A stretch of DNA of 53,400 bases, from NCBI GenBank assembly GCA_964505035.1, contig CAZDGK010000003.1:1-53400 (forward strand), in the 5' to 3' direction. How positions within the stretch are numbered: position 1 is the first letter of the stretch; each line of letters opens with the position of its first letter. Positions 1 to 7,905 of the stretch are shown piece after piece. Made by a program: the position numbers and the translations under genes. Below the pieces are notes generated by a model that ran no database searches, was not told where the DNA came from, and saw only the letters and a list, made by a program, of their open reading frames with translations. This stretch comes from CAZDGK01 sp964505035 (lineage in GTDB: Bacteria > Patescibacteriota > Saccharimonadia > UBA4664).

Positions 1-23
1 AGCTACTGGCCCGATTGTGAAAC

Positions 24-99
24 TGGTGCGCGCGGAGTGACTCGAACCCCCGACACCCTGGTCCGAAGCCAGGTGCTCTATCCACTGAGCTACGAGCGC
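24..99 (-). tRNA. tRNA-Arg (anticodon TCG)
   Basis: A 76-nt cloverleaf read on the minus strand with an encoded CCA end (plus-strand tgg at 24-26). The anticodon stem CCTGG/CCAGG carries the loop CTTCGGA, so the anticodon is TCG and it reads CGA. The T loop TTCGAGT and the D arm GCTC...GAGC are canonical. Two non-Watson-Crick positions are visible, one in the acceptor stem (5:68, U-C) and one in the T stem (52:62, G-A), which is tolerable but unusual next to the clean tRNA-Arg at 5511-5586. Confidence 0.95.
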
Positions 100-118
100 A
101 GGGGTGCACAACTATAGT

Positions 119-147
119 TTTATAGCACAGATCAGGCTGGTTGTGAA
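119..147 (-). promoter_or_regulatory. promoter of tRNA-Arg(TCG)
   Basis: On the minus strand TTCACA (142-147) and TATAAA (119-124) are separated by 17 nt, and the tRNA 5' end lies about 20 nt downstream. One mismatch from the consensus in each hexamer. Confidence 0.55.
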
Positions 148-178
148 GGGTGCTGGAGCTTTTGGCTGAGCTGGTCGA

Positions 179-556
179 TTAATGCCGGATGGGGCTCGCC
201 TTGAAGAACATAAACGACATGCCAGTGGCGCGGTCGACTTCGATCCAGGCCACGCCGCGCATGGGCACTGGCTGGCCACTGGCGGTGACAGCCCGAAAGC
301 CGAACTCGACGGACTGGCCGTTGAGCAGGGCGTCGGTGCCGGCGAGGGCGGCATGATCGTGGTCACCCGAGGAGACGAAGGCGCGCCAAGACTGGTCGAT
401 CATGCCGTCTGGCTCGTGACCCATGATGTCGGCATGGGACGGCGAGGCCCAGCAGCACGTCTCGGTGAGAGTGTCGTACACGGATACGATGGCCTGAGGC
501 TCCTGCTGGGCGAGGTGCTCGGCGTGATGGATAATTTGCGGGGTGGCATTGGGCAT
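179..556 (-). CDS. single PAS-domain protein
   Basis: This 125-residue protein is almost entirely one PAS fold of the PAS_3 kind: the helical part (residues about 35-65, ADIMGHEPDGMI then WRAFVSSGDHDH) and the strand part GQSVEFGFRAVTASG..PMRGVAWIEVD are recognisable. There is no kinase, GGDEF or HTH output domain, so it is a stand-alone sensor or adaptor module whose ligand and partner cannot be read from sequence. It starts at ATG 556, only 49 bases from the divergent gene at 606, and a TATAAC box lies 9 nt upstream of the start. No signal peptide or membrane segment. Confidence 0.8.
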   Translation of the reverse strand: MPNATPQIIHHAEHLAQQEPQAIVSVYDTLTETCCWASPSHADIMGHEPDGMIDQSWRAFVSSGDHDHAALAGTDALLNGQSVEFGFRAVTASGQPVPMRGVAWIEVDRATGMSFMFFKASPIRH

Positions 557-605
557 AGCCCAATTGTTATAGCACGAGCGGCCAGCTTTGGCTATGATTA
601 GAGTA

Positions 606-1298
606 ATGAAACGCTTTTGGTTAAATAATTCGCTGTCGCTGGTGATGTTTGGACTGTTTGCTCTGTTCCTGGGCGGGCAAATCGTGGCCGGCTTCCAGGT
701 CTACAATGCGAACCTGATGCAGGAGGGCGCGCTGCCGGTGAGCATAGCCGTGTACCTGACGAGCGGTCACTTCATGGAAGCGGTGTTTGAGAACTGGGAG
801 AGTGAGTTTCTGCAGATGGCGGCATATGTGCTGCTGACGGTATACCTGTTCCAGAAGGGATCGGCGGAGTCGAAGAGCCCGGGCAAATATGAGCTGGTGG
901 ATGAGGATCCGTTGCGGGAGCGTGGCCGGCGGGGCGTGCCGTGGCCGGTGCGGCGAGGCGGCTGGGTGCTCAGACTATACGAGCACTCGCTGGCACTGGC
1001 GCTGGGGGCGCTGTTTGTGATGTCCTTTGTGCTGCACGGGGTGGGCGGCGCCCGGGCCGAATGCACGCAGGACCAGCTGTATGGGCGGCCGTGCGAATCG
1101 GTAGTGCAGTACATGAGTGGCGCGCAGTTTTGGTTTGAGTCATTCCAGAACTGGCAGAGCGAATTCCTGTCGGTAGGGGTGCTGATATTGCTATCGATCT
1201 GGCTGAGACAGCAGGGGTCGCCGGAGTCCAAGCCGGTGGCGGCGCCCGACTATGAGACTGGCAATGAGTGGGTGGAGCGGCCGCGTGAGCAGACCTGA
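606..1298 (+). CDS. DUF6766 family membrane protein
   Basis: A 230-residue membrane protein built from two similar halves. Each half has a hydrophobic helix near its start (NNSLSLVMFGLFALFLGGQI; HSLALALGALFVMSFVLHGV), a conserved F-E-NWxSEFLQ-type motif, a second helix, and ends in a QKGSAESK or QQGSPESK motif. This duplicated architecture is that of DUF6766 proteins, whose function is unknown. I chose ATG 606 over an upstream TTG at 588: a TATGAT box at 593-598 lies 7 nt before it and no ribosome site is visible, so the mRNA is probably leaderless. The prepilin gene overlaps its 3' end. Confidence 0.85.
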   Translation: MKRFWLNNSLSLVMFGLFALFLGGQIVAGFQVYNANLMQEGALPVSIAVYLTSGHFMEAVFENWESEFLQMAAYVLLTVYLFQKGSAESKSPGKYELVDEDPLRERGRRGVPWPVRRGGWVLRLYEHSLALALGALFVMSFVLHGVGGARAECTQDQLYGRPCESVVQYMSGAQFWFESFQNWQSEFLSVGVLILLSIWLRQQGSPESKPVAAPDYETGNEWVERPREQT

Positions 1299-1782
1299 GC
1301 GCGGATTTACGCTGATCGAGATTGTGCTAGCGCTAGCGATCGCTGGGCTGATATTCATCATGGTGTTTTTTGCGGTGGCTCAGGCCCAGAAGGCCCGGCG
1401 GGACACCCAGCGCAAGCAGGACTTGGCGGCGTTTGTGGCGGCCATGGGCGCGTATGCGGCCGAGCACCAGTTGCAGACCCCGCAGGACGGCACGCAGCTG
1501 AATGCGGGAATGGCCAGCTTTTACCCCAACCGCAAGGACCCAAGCACCGGCGTGGCTTACGTCGGCGATTTTTGGAACGTCGGGGCGCCGCACGACCTGG
1601 GCGGCAGCATGCCCGCCATGGGGCACATCGCGTTTGTGCAGGGGCATGTATGCGGCCAGGACACGGGTGCCTCCAGCTTTGTGGACGACCCGCCCAGCTC
1701 GACGCCCACCTACCACGCGTTTGCGGCCCTGCTGCAGCTTGAGCAGAGCCAGGTGATGTATTGCATTACGGGGCATAATTAG
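1285..1782 (+). CDS. type IV prepilin-like protein
   Basis: Class III signal peptide: a short basic leader ending in Gly is followed by FTLIE and a 20-residue hydrophobic helix, the standard type IV pilin/pseudopilin N-terminus cut by prepilin peptidase. The helix continues into QKARRDTQRKQDLAAF, a signature common in Patescibacteria pilins. The globular part (about 120 residues) contains three Cys that could form a disulfide. Start chosen at GTG 1285 (leader of seven residues, GGTGGAG site about 10 nt upstream); ATG 1252 or 1264 would give longer leaders. Its start lies inside the 3' end of the DUF6766 gene, so the two are probably co-transcribed. No assembly ATPase or peptidase gene is in the window. 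Confidence 0.85.
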   Translation: MSRPERGFTLIEIVLALAIAGLIFIMVFFAVAQAQKARRDTQRKQDLAAFVAAMGAYAAEHQLQTPQDGTQLNAGMASFYPNRKDPSTGVAYVGDFWNVGAPHDLGGSMPAMGHIAFVQGHVCGQDTGASSFVDDPPSSTPTYHAFAALLQLEQSQVMYCITGHN

Positions 1783-1828
1783 GCCGGGCGACAACCGGGG
1801 CGCCGACGTGGTTCGAGATAGCCCTATA

Positions 1829-1857
1829 TTGACATTCTCTGCATAGCATGCTATGAT
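1829..1857 (+). promoter_or_regulatory. consensus sigma70-type promoter
   Basis: TTGACA (1829-1834), 17-nt spacer, TATGAT (1852-1857). It drives the small gene starting at 1887. Confidence 0.8.
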
Positions 1858-1886
1858 ACTATTTATCCGACAGAAGGGAGCTCGCA

Positions 1887-2075
1887 ATGGAAGCCGAGCT
1901 CAAAGCGCTTGCCGAGCGCATCGTGCGGGACTATTCCGCCGACTGGCGGCCGGGGATGGCCACTGTGTGGGACATCTTCGCCGCTGCCGCTAAGGGCGCG
2001 GGGCATACTCTAACCCGGGACGAGGCTGACGCCTACGTTGACCAGGCTATGGAGGATGTTTCGCTCACCCTCTGA
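1887..2075 (+). CDS. small soluble protein of unknown function (62 aa)
   Basis: A 62-residue acidic, helix-rich protein without Cys or membrane segment; I do not recognise its family. It is supported as a real gene by a consensus promoter at 1829-1857, a GAAGGGAG ribosome site 7-8 nt before ATG 1887, and an intrinsic terminator after the stop. It is a self-contained monocistron of the type found repeatedly in this window. Confidence 0.75.
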   Translation: MEAELKALAERIVRDYSADWRPGMATVWDIFAAAAKGAGHTLTRDEADAYVDQAMEDVSLTL

Positions 2076-2099
2076 CGAACAATCGGTCCCATGACGGAC

Positions 2100-2148
2100 G
2101 GGCCGGACTGCTGAGCGCATGCTCAGGGGTTCGGCCCCCTATTTTTTT
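2100..2148 (+). terminator. intrinsic terminator
   Basis: Two stacked stems, GGGCCGGA/TTCGGCCC outside and CTGAGC/GCTCAG inside, followed by a run of seven T (2142-2148). It ends the gene at 1887-2075. Confidence 0.85.
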
Positions 2149-2160
2149 GTAGTGGTAGTC

Positions 2161-2523
2161 CTAGAAAATCCCGGTTTGCACGTGCCCAGGGCATTGCACG
2201 TCGGCTTTGACTCCGGGCGTTAGGGCCTGAGTCTTGACTTCGGAATATCGTGGGTCATTGCCGCCGATGTAGTTGCTGCCGTGAGCGAAAAGAGGCGGGT
2301 TAATGGCAATAGCTGGAACCGCACCGCACTGTCTTAGCTTTGCATTATAGTTATCGAGTCGTTTTTGCGCGGTGTCATTGCCCGGCATGTCACTCCAAAG
2401 AATATGAAGCTTGATAAACCCGACTATTACGACAACTAGCACTGCAAGGGCGGCAGCCATCCAGACGGAGGCTTTGCTGTTCAGGAGTTTATTTACACGT
2501 TGAGCGGCTGGTAGTGGTTTCAT
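2161..2523 (-). CDS. single-span membrane protein, unknown
   Basis: 120 residues with a basic N-terminus, one transmembrane helix at about residues 20-40 (WMAAALAVLVVVIVGFIKL) and an outward-facing tail of about 80 residues containing two Cys. Likely a surface-exposed anchored protein; family not recognised. Start ATG 2523 has no clear ribosome site. Same strand and similar architecture as the next gene upstream (2618-3178); both are visibly lower in GC than their surroundings. Confidence 0.6.
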   Translation of the reverse strand: MKPLPAAQRVNKLLNSKASVWMAAALAVLVVVIVGFIKLHILWSDMPGNDTAQKRLDNYNAKLRQCGAVPAIAINPPLFAHGSNYIGGNDPRYSEVKTQALTPGVKADVQCPGHVQTGIF

Positions 2524-2617
2524 ATTTAGGCGATATTAGCAAAGGCTTGTGAGTAATGTTGTGGCGACGAAACCAATACAGCTACTAACCAGATTGCTAA
2601 ATGCTTGGCCATAAGGG

Positions 2618-3178
2618 CTAATTGTGCTGGAGCACGCAGCCGTAGGTTTTACTTCGGTCATCCACTTGAGGTGGAGCGATGTGTAGTTGCTGATCCAGCA
2701 CGTATGGATTATCCACCCTGCCGACGGCGCAATACATTACGAACATGTGTGTTTGTGATCCACTCGTTCCCTTGCCATACGAGACGAATTTAGCCGTGGA
2801 GGCTTTGTACGCCTCGCAAGTATCTATGTCTCCGTTATCGGACATGAAAATATAGCCTTTTTCTTTGAGTGCTTTGTCGAAAGCATGAAAGTCGGTACAA
2901 AAGTCACCAGAGCTTTGATACGTCTGCTGAAGATACTTGTTGCACGTGGTTACATACGAGCCAAAGGCGCCGCGCTGAGTGCATCCAAGGTCGGTGTAAG
3001 TTGAACTACTGACGCTCCCGACGATACCAACTGTTGAGATCTCGGAGCTTAATGAGGCTCGGGTAATGGTTTGGTCGCGCAGAAATAGGCTTGCAACTGC
3101 GACAGCTACAAAACCGAGCGCGACTACGCCCACAAGCGTAAGTGCAAAGTTTTTCTTTGACTTCGACGATTTGTTCAT
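2618..3178 (-). CDS. single-span membrane protein with Cys-containing ectodomain
   Basis: 186 residues: basic N-terminus (NKSSKSKKN), one transmembrane helix at residues about 10-30, then an extracellular domain of about 150 residues with six Cys, which suggests disulfides outside the cell. I do not recognise the family. Start set at ATG 3178 rather than the far-upstream in-frame Met, because a TATAAT box lies 7 nt before it (3186-3191), giving a leaderless mRNA, and because the longer reading would run through the terminator at 3210-3237 into the neighbouring gene. Confidence 0.7.
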   Translation of the reverse strand: MNKSSKSKKNFALTLVGVVALGFVAVAVASLFLRDQTITRASLSSEISTVGIVGSVSSSTYTDLGCTQRGAFGSYVTTCNKYLQQTYQSSGDFCTDFHAFDKALKEKGYIFMSDNGDIDTCEAYKASTAKFVSYGKGTSGSQTHMFVMYCAVGRVDNPYVLDQQLHIAPPQVDDRSKTYGCVLQHN

Positions 3179-3209
3179 TATGTAAATTATAACCGTAATT
3201 AATTTAGAG

Positions 3210-3237
3210 GGCCACCTGCGCTTTTGCGCAGGTGGCC
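3210..3237 (-). terminator. strong hairpin terminator
   Basis: Perfect 12-bp stem GGCCACCTGCGC / GCGCAGGTGGCC with a 4-nt loop, directly after the stop of the secreted NHL/SGNH gene. The T tract on the minus strand is poor. Confidence 0.6.
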
Positions 3238-3242
3238 TCGCC

Positions 3243-5402
3243 TTACAGGGGTACGATCCCCGCGATGGCTTGCGCTCCGAGCGTTTCCGGGTGTGGCCAG
3301 CCCTGCTCCCCACCCCATGCAACGTGATAGACCTGAGTTCGGTCGTACCGCATATGCATTACGATGTCGGAGTCAACAACGGTGACATTACGGCCGCTCA
3401 GTCCGTCACTGACGTACTCGGCCATTCTGTCTAACGCGTTGTTCATGGGTAGCTCGCAAACAGCGGATATCGGACCAGTGTTTGCAATGTTGTAATAGCC
3501 AAGCCAGTCTATTTTCACGACTGAATCGGCTCCGCGCAATGTGTCGACGATCGTACTGACATTGTTGCTAATGGTTTGCCCAACATTTATCGGGTCCCAC
3601 CCTGACCAGTCTGCAAGATCGCTTGCGCAATTCTGCTCCTTGTAGAAAGGGCCCTGAAGTGTGCTATTTGTGCCAGCTTCAGTGATTTGGGCAACCCAGT
3701 CCGTATCGTCAATGCCCCCCGTAGCCACGACATAATTCCAAGAGCCGACATTGGCTGACAGCTCTTGCTGAGCCTGTGCCAATGGACTCTGCGGTATCGT
3801 AACGTGGCATGCATCTTCCTGACCAGTCAGCAGCATCATGCTGGTAGAGAAGCCGCTATAGGCGAAGTTCTCGTACCTTGGAGCCCACTGCGAAGGCAGT
3901 GAAGCAGCGATGGCATCCCGGACGTAGCGAGGATAGCCGTAGTTAGCGTCCTCACAGGTTGATTGGTCGGCAAGGCCCAAACGATTATGGCCTGAGGTAA
4001 CTGAATCGCCGATCGCCAGCAGAAGAGGAGCCTTTGGCGTCGTGATCCAGCCACTTTGATACCACACACTTACCCCGCCGTTGGTAGCCACTCCACGAAT
4101 GAAGAGGCTCCAGAGGCTAGTGGGGCTCGTGTCGCGGTAGTCAACGAGCGGGTTAACCGCTGCGGCTATGCGGATGGGCCCACTAGGGGCTGTCGCCCAC
4201 GGATCGTTGGTCCACGAATACTCGTAGTGATCGGGGGCGGGCATGCCCGAAACAAGCGAGACTGATATGCCGCGCTTGAGCAGTGGGTCCGATAGCGACG
4301 GCGCGCTGAAACTGACACCGCTCACGATCGCGTTATCCAGACTGTACCCGCTTATTCTGCGGATAGCCGTCCCTGGGCCGACGTTCGAGGTGTAAATGTT
4401 ACCCTGTCGGTCGAGCGAGAGACTCTGGACGGAGCCCGTCACAGTGGCGATCGTCGTGATCACGCCCGTGGGCTTGACCCGTCGAACATTGCCGCTGTTG
4501 GTGCCGATGTAAACGTATCCCATGGCATCGACGTCGACACCCTTGGGAGTATTCACGGCGGCACTAGCTGCTGCACCGTTGTCGCCGGAGTCGGAACAGG
4601 TTCCGGTCCCGGCTAGGGTCGAGATGGCGTTGGACGCCAGGTCGACGACCCGAATGCGGCAGTTACTGGTGTCGGCGATATAGAGCTTGCCGTTCCAGTA
4701 TTTGACACTGGTGGGGTAGTTGAGCTTGAAGCTCGTAGCTGTACCCTCACCAGTGTAGCCGCAAGAGCCGCCGATACCGGCAACGGTGTAGATGTTGCCA
4801 CCTACAACCTTGCGGACCACACAGTTGTACTGGTCAACGATATACAACGTCGATGACGCGTTGTCGTAGGCCAGTCCAGCGGGCTGGTTGAGCTTGGTGC
4901 CAGACGCAGTGGCTGAACCACCGTCGCCAGCAAAGCCACCGGCTCCCTGGTTGTTACCAGCGAATCGGACGATGTCGCCAGTTGGCGGCTTCTTCCAGAC
5001 CACCTGATTGAGGGTGTCTGCGATGAAGACGCTACCGTCGGCAGCGACAGTTACGCCGGAGGGCTGGTACAGCCCGCCATTGGCGATCAGCTTGGCAGTT
5101 CCCGGCGTTCCGTAGAACGTCGCGATCGTGTCCGCGGGCATCGTCACTTCCCGAATGGTATGGAACCCTCGGTCAGCAACGTAGACGTTGCCGGCCGTGT
5201 CGGTGGCGATGCCTTGCGGGTTGCCCAGCTGTGCGCTGGTTGCCGCAATGCCTTCTGCGCCGTAGCTGCTGCCTCCACCAGCGATAGTGGTGACAGTAGT
5301 TGTGGCGTACGCCGGCGTTGAGACCGGCAGCGCAACAAGGAGCGTTGCGCCCAGAAGCAGACTCGCTGCGGCAGCGAGCCGTCTTGCTCGGGATCGTAAC
5401 AC
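3243..5402 (-). CDS. secreted NHL-repeat beta-propeller plus SGNH-like hydrolase domain
   Basis: 719 residues. Residues 1-33 are a Sec signal peptide ending in TPAYA. Residues about 35-360 hold NHL repeats (patterns such as GIATDTAGNVYVAD and GVDVDAMGYVYIG), predicted to fold as a beta-propeller. Residues about 465-719 form an SGNH/GDSL-type domain: block I is AIGDSVTSGHN, the block III region reads GGIDDTDW where GGND is usual, and block V contains WPHPETLG with the His. The missing Asn means activity is not certain. Start is GTG 5402 with an AAGGGAGAGG site 5 nt upstream. Monocistronic with its own terminator. Probable role: extracellular binding or hydrolysis of a polymer or ester; the substrate is unknown. 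Confidence 0.8.
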   Translation of the reverse strand: MLRSRARRLAAAASLLLGATLLVALPVSTPAYATTTVTTIAGGGSSYGAEGIAATSAQLGNPQGIATDTAGNVYVADRGFHTIREVTMPADTIATFYGTPGTAKLIANGGLYQPSGVTVAADGSVFIADTLNQVVWKKPPTGDIVRFAGNNQGAGGFAGDGGSATASGTKLNQPAGLAYDNASSTLYIVDQYNCVVRKVVGGNIYTVAGIGGSCGYTGEGTATSFKLNYPTSVKYWNGKLYIADTSNCRIRVVDLASNAISTLAGTGTCSDSGDNGAAASAAVNTPKGVDVDAMGYVYIGTNSGNVRRVKPTGVITTIATVTGSVQSLSLDRQGNIYTSNVGPGTAIRRISGYSLDNAIVSGVSFSAPSLSDPLLKRGISVSLVSGMPAPDHYEYSWTNDPWATAPSGPIRIAAAVNPLVDYRDTSPTSLWSLFIRGVATNGGVSVWYQSGWITTPKAPLLLAIGDSVTSGHNRLGLADQSTCEDANYGYPRYVRDAIAASLPSQWAPRYENFAYSGFSTSMMLLTGQEDACHVTIPQSPLAQAQQELSANVGSWNYVVATGGIDDTDWVAQITEAGTNSTLQGPFYKEQNCASDLADWSGWDPINVGQTISNNVSTIVDTLRGADSVVKIDWLGYYNIANTGPISAVCELPMNNALDRMAEYVSDGLSGRNVTVVDSDIVMHMRYDRTQVYHVAWGGEQGWPHPETLGAQAIAGIVPL

Positions 5403-5510
5403 GACCTCTCCCTTGTCAAGAAACGGATGTCCGGCAGACGCCGAACCATAGTAATTTACAACTTTTATTGATGTTGATCAATATTAACGGCGCGGGGACC
5501 GAATAATTCC

Positions 5511-5586
5511 TGGTGCGCCCGGAGGGATTTGAACCCCCGACACCCAGTACCGGAAACTGGTGCTCTATCCCCTGAGCTACGGGCGC
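5511..5586 (-). tRNA. tRNA-Arg (anticodon CCG)
   Basis: A 76-nt minus-strand cloverleaf with encoded CCA. Anticodon stem CCAGT/ACTGG, loop TTCCGGT, anticodon CCG (reads CGG). T loop TTCAAAT and a fully paired acceptor stem GCGCCCG. A TATACT box at 5596-5601 is a probable -10 element. Confidence 0.97.
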
Positions 5587-5634
5587 ATGGGGCATAGTAT
5601 ACAGCAAGCGCCGGATTGAGGTAAGCTTAAGACC

Positions 5635-6039
5635 ATGGATGAGCCTACGCTGGCGACTGAGGCCTCGAAGACCGAGTTGGAAAACGCGGTGCGGTGGCAT
5701 TTGGCCGAGAAGCTCGAGGGCGCGTCGCCGGCGCCGATTGTGACGCAGAAATTTCTGACCAACGACAACGTGCTAGTGTACCTGACGTACTGCGCGATGC
5801 CCGAGGGCAATGTGCCGCGGATCAAGGTGCAGCTGCTGAGCCGGGTGGACGGCGGTGTGCACGAGACGGGCTACCAGCTGTTTGGCGACCACCGCCTGGA
5901 GCGGTACGAGAACGAGATGCTGTTTGGGGCGGCGCAGGGTGCGGACGGCAGTGAGCGCACGGCAGTAACGCAGGATGACCTGGCTGGCCTGCTCCAGCTG
6001 CTGGCGGCATTGCCGGAAACGGCGCGCAAGACAGTCTAG
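5635..6039 (+). CDS. conserved-looking soluble protein, unknown (134 aa)
   Basis: 134 residues, no membrane segment, no recognised domain; predicted mixed alpha/beta. A TAAGCT box 7 nt before ATG 5635 suggests a leaderless mRNA, with promoter overlapping that of the divergent tRNA. Its stop codon overlaps the stop of the convergent TerC-like gene (four shared bases, 6036-6039). No function assigned. Confidence 0.65.
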   Translation: MDEPTLATEASKTELENAVRWHLAEKLEGASPAPIVTQKFLTNDNVLVYLTYCAMPEGNVPRIKVQLLSRVDGGVHETGYQLFGDHRLERYENEMLFGAAQGADGSERTAVTQDDLAGLLQLLAALPETARKTV

Positions 6040-7100
6040 AGACCCACGGCTAGGCCGGGGCTGGCGCGATGGCGGCGGCGGTAGTCGAGCGAGTCGATGA
6101 ACGACATAGTGATGAGGCTGATGCTGAGCAGGCCAGTGACGAGCTGCGGGATGTCATAGCCGATGGTGAGGAAGAGCAGGATGGCCAGAGCGCCGATGGC
6201 ATAGTGCGCGCCATGCTCGAGATAGACATAGCGGGCCAGGGCGTGCTGGCGGACGAGATAGATGGTGAGCGAGCGAACATAGAGCGCGCCAATGCCGAGA
6301 CCGAGGGTGATGAGGACGATTTGATTGGTGATGGCGAAGGCGCCGACGACGCCATCGAAACTGAAGCTGGCATCAAGCAGCTCGAGGTAGATGAAGCTAA
6401 AGAGACCGGCGCGGGCGATGGCGCGGATTTGGCTGGGGACGATGGAGTGCGTGTCGCTGATCCTCGCCTGGCGACTGAGCTCGAAGAAGCGGACGGCACT
6501 ATTGACCGCCAGGTAGACGAGCAGGCCGACGACGCCGGATAGCAGGATGGCGAGCGAACCGGCGCTCCCAAAGACGGTGGCAGCCGTGATGAGGACGGCG
6601 AGGGTAATCATGATGGAGACGTTTTCGAGCTGACCAAGGCGCATGAGAATGGTCTCGAAGCGATGGAGCCAGCGCAGGTCGCGGCGCTCCAGGATGAAAT
6701 CGAGGAACAACATGAGCAGGAAGGTGCCGCCGAAGGCCGCGATGCTGGGGTGGGCGTGGTGCAGAACGGCAGCGTATTTGGCCGGCTCGTCGAGAGCTAG
6801 CCGGAGCACCATATCGGGGCTGAGGCCGGCAGCGATGCTGACGATGAGGATGGGAAACAGTAAGCGCATACCGAAGACGGCGATGGCGATGCCGACGGTC
6901 AGGAATAGCTTCTGCCAGACTGGCTTGAGACGGCCGAGGACTTTGGCATTGACGACTGCATTGTCGAATGACAACGACAGCTCGAGGACAGCCAGGATGG
7001 CCACGGTGAGCAGGGCGTCGAGACCGCCGACGAGGAAGGTGCCCACGAGGAGAATGAATGAGAGCAGGAGCGCCCAGCGAAATGACCGCAGTAATGGCAT
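6036..7100 (-). CDS. DUF475/TerC-like integral membrane protein (copy 1)
   Basis: 354 residues and about nine hydrophobic helices. It carries the two intramembrane motifs of the TerC/DUF475 superfamily: LELSLSFDNAVVNAKVL near residue 45 and LELLDASFSFDGVVGAFAI near residue 235, whose acidic residues are thought to bind metal ions. The family is linked to tellurite resistance and manganese or calcium handling in other bacteria; the transported ion here is inferred only. TACGCT lies 6 nt before ATG 7100 with no ribosome site, so the gene is probably leaderless. A paralogue (8631-9710) and three small membrane proteins are interleaved downstream. Confidence 0.85.
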   Translation of the reverse strand: MPLLRSFRWALLLSFILLVGTFLVGGLDALLTVAILAVLELSLSFDNAVVNAKVLGRLKPVWQKLFLTVGIAIAVFGMRLLFPILIVSIAAGLSPDMVLRLALDEPAKYAAVLHHAHPSIAAFGGTFLLMLFLDFILERRDLRWLHRFETILMRLGQLENVSIMITLAVLITAATVFGSAGSLAILLSGVVGLLVYLAVNSAVRFFELSRQARISDTHSIVPSQIRAIARAGLFSFIYLELLDASFSFDGVVGAFAITNQIVLITLGLGIGALYVRSLTIYLVRQHALARYVYLEHGAHYAIGALAILLFLTIGYDIPQLVTGLLSISLITMSFIDSLDYRRRHRASPGLAVGL

Positions 7101-7140
7101 GCCTCAAGCGTAGCACGGTGCGGCGCTGGGCCACAAAAGA

Positions 7141-7170
7141 GCCGCCAAGTCCAGATGCGGACTTGGCGGC
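7141..7170 (-). terminator. intrinsic terminator of the 7188-7775 gene
   Basis: 12-bp perfect stem GCCGCCAAGTCC/GGACTTGGCGGC followed on the minus strand by TCTTTTG. Confidence 0.85.
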
Positions 7171-7187
7171 GGAAGCGCGGGCCGGGG

Positions 7188-7775
7188 CTACCGGTCGCGG
7201 ATGGCGGCCGGCGTGAGCGTGGACATGACCTCCTTACGGGCGGCCTCGGCGCGCTGCTCGAGCTCGCGCCTGGTCCTGAGCATGTCCTCGAGCTGAGCCG
7301 AGAATTCCTCGATCTCGCCGATGTCGTCAGGACCGATGGCGCCCAGCTCGCGGTACTGCCGCTTGAGCTGGTCGAACAGGTCGCGGTGCCGGCGCTCGCG
7401 CTGGCCGTCGATTGACAGCCGGTGGAGCCGGGTCAGGATGTCGTACTGAGCCTCGGTGGGCACAGGGATGAGCCCGTGGCGCTTGCGCGACCGGTACTCG
7501 GCCAGCTGCGTCCAGAAGCCCGCCAGCTCTTCCGACTCTACGGACATAACGAACCAGGCCATGAACGTGACGAACGCGACGATGCCACCGACGATAGCGA
7601 GAACGCCGAAGACCACGCTGAGCGAGCTGAGCAGGCCCAGCGCGGTGATTGTCGCGATGACAGAGCCGCCGATCTTGCTGAGCCGCAGGCCCTTCGCGAG
7701 CGCCCGGTAGTCCTGGTAGCCGTCGAGCTTGAGCTGTCTGGCCAGTTTCTTGGCCCGCCTTTTACTGTACTTCAT
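7188..7775 (-). CDS. membrane protein with C-terminal coiled coil, MK-x-KR family (copy A)
   Basis: 195 residues: a very basic N-terminus (MKYSKRRAKKLARQL), two adjacent transmembrane helices (residues about 37-80), then a cytosolic domain with RKRHGLIPVPTEAQYDIL and a helical, charged C-terminus ending in AIRDR. It is clearly paralogous to 7906-8508 and more distantly to 9856-10440. Start ATG 7775 has an AGGAGGGG site, and the leader AGGAGGGGCTGATGAAG is identical to that of copy B. It has its own promoter (7827-7855) and terminator. Placement between TerC-like genes suggests a partner or regulator of those membrane proteins; function unknown. Confidence 0.8.
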   Translation of the reverse strand: MKYSKRRAKKLARQLKLDGYQDYRALAKGLRLSKIGGSVIATITALGLLSSLSVVFGVLAIVGGIVAFVTFMAWFVMSVESEELAGFWTQLAEYRSRKRHGLIPVPTEAQYDILTRLHRLSIDGQRERRHRDLFDQLKRQYRELGAIGPDDIGEIEEFSAQLEDMLRTRRELEQRAEAARKEVMSTLTPAAIRDR

Positions 7776-7826
7776 CAGCCCCTCCTATCTGGTTGGGAAG
7801 CGATGGGCTTGGTGATGAACCCGCCA

Positions 7827-7855
7827 ACAATACTATAAATTGGCCAATAATGCAA
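7827..7855 (-). promoter_or_regulatory. promoter of copy A, embedded palindrome
   Basis: TTGCAT (7850-7855), 17 nt, TATTGT (7827-7832). The spacer contains the palindrome ATTGGCCAAT next to the -35 box, a possible operator. The same promoter stands before copy B. Confidence 0.7.
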
Positions 7856-7862
7856 TAAAAAA

Positions 7863-7889
7863 CCGCACCTCTGAATGCCAGAGATGCGG
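7863..7889 (-). terminator. intrinsic terminator of the 7906-8508 gene
   Basis: Stem CCGCAcCTCTG/CAGAGaTGCGG followed on the minus strand by six T. Nearly identical to the hairpin at 8596-8622. Confidence 0.9.
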
Positions 7890-7905
7890 TCGGCGGACCG
7901 GCTGA

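Noticed and set aside
24..99. tRNA-Arg(TCG) as a pseudogene
   Set aside because: Only two mispairs, with an intact anticodon arm, T loop, encoded CCA and a good promoter.
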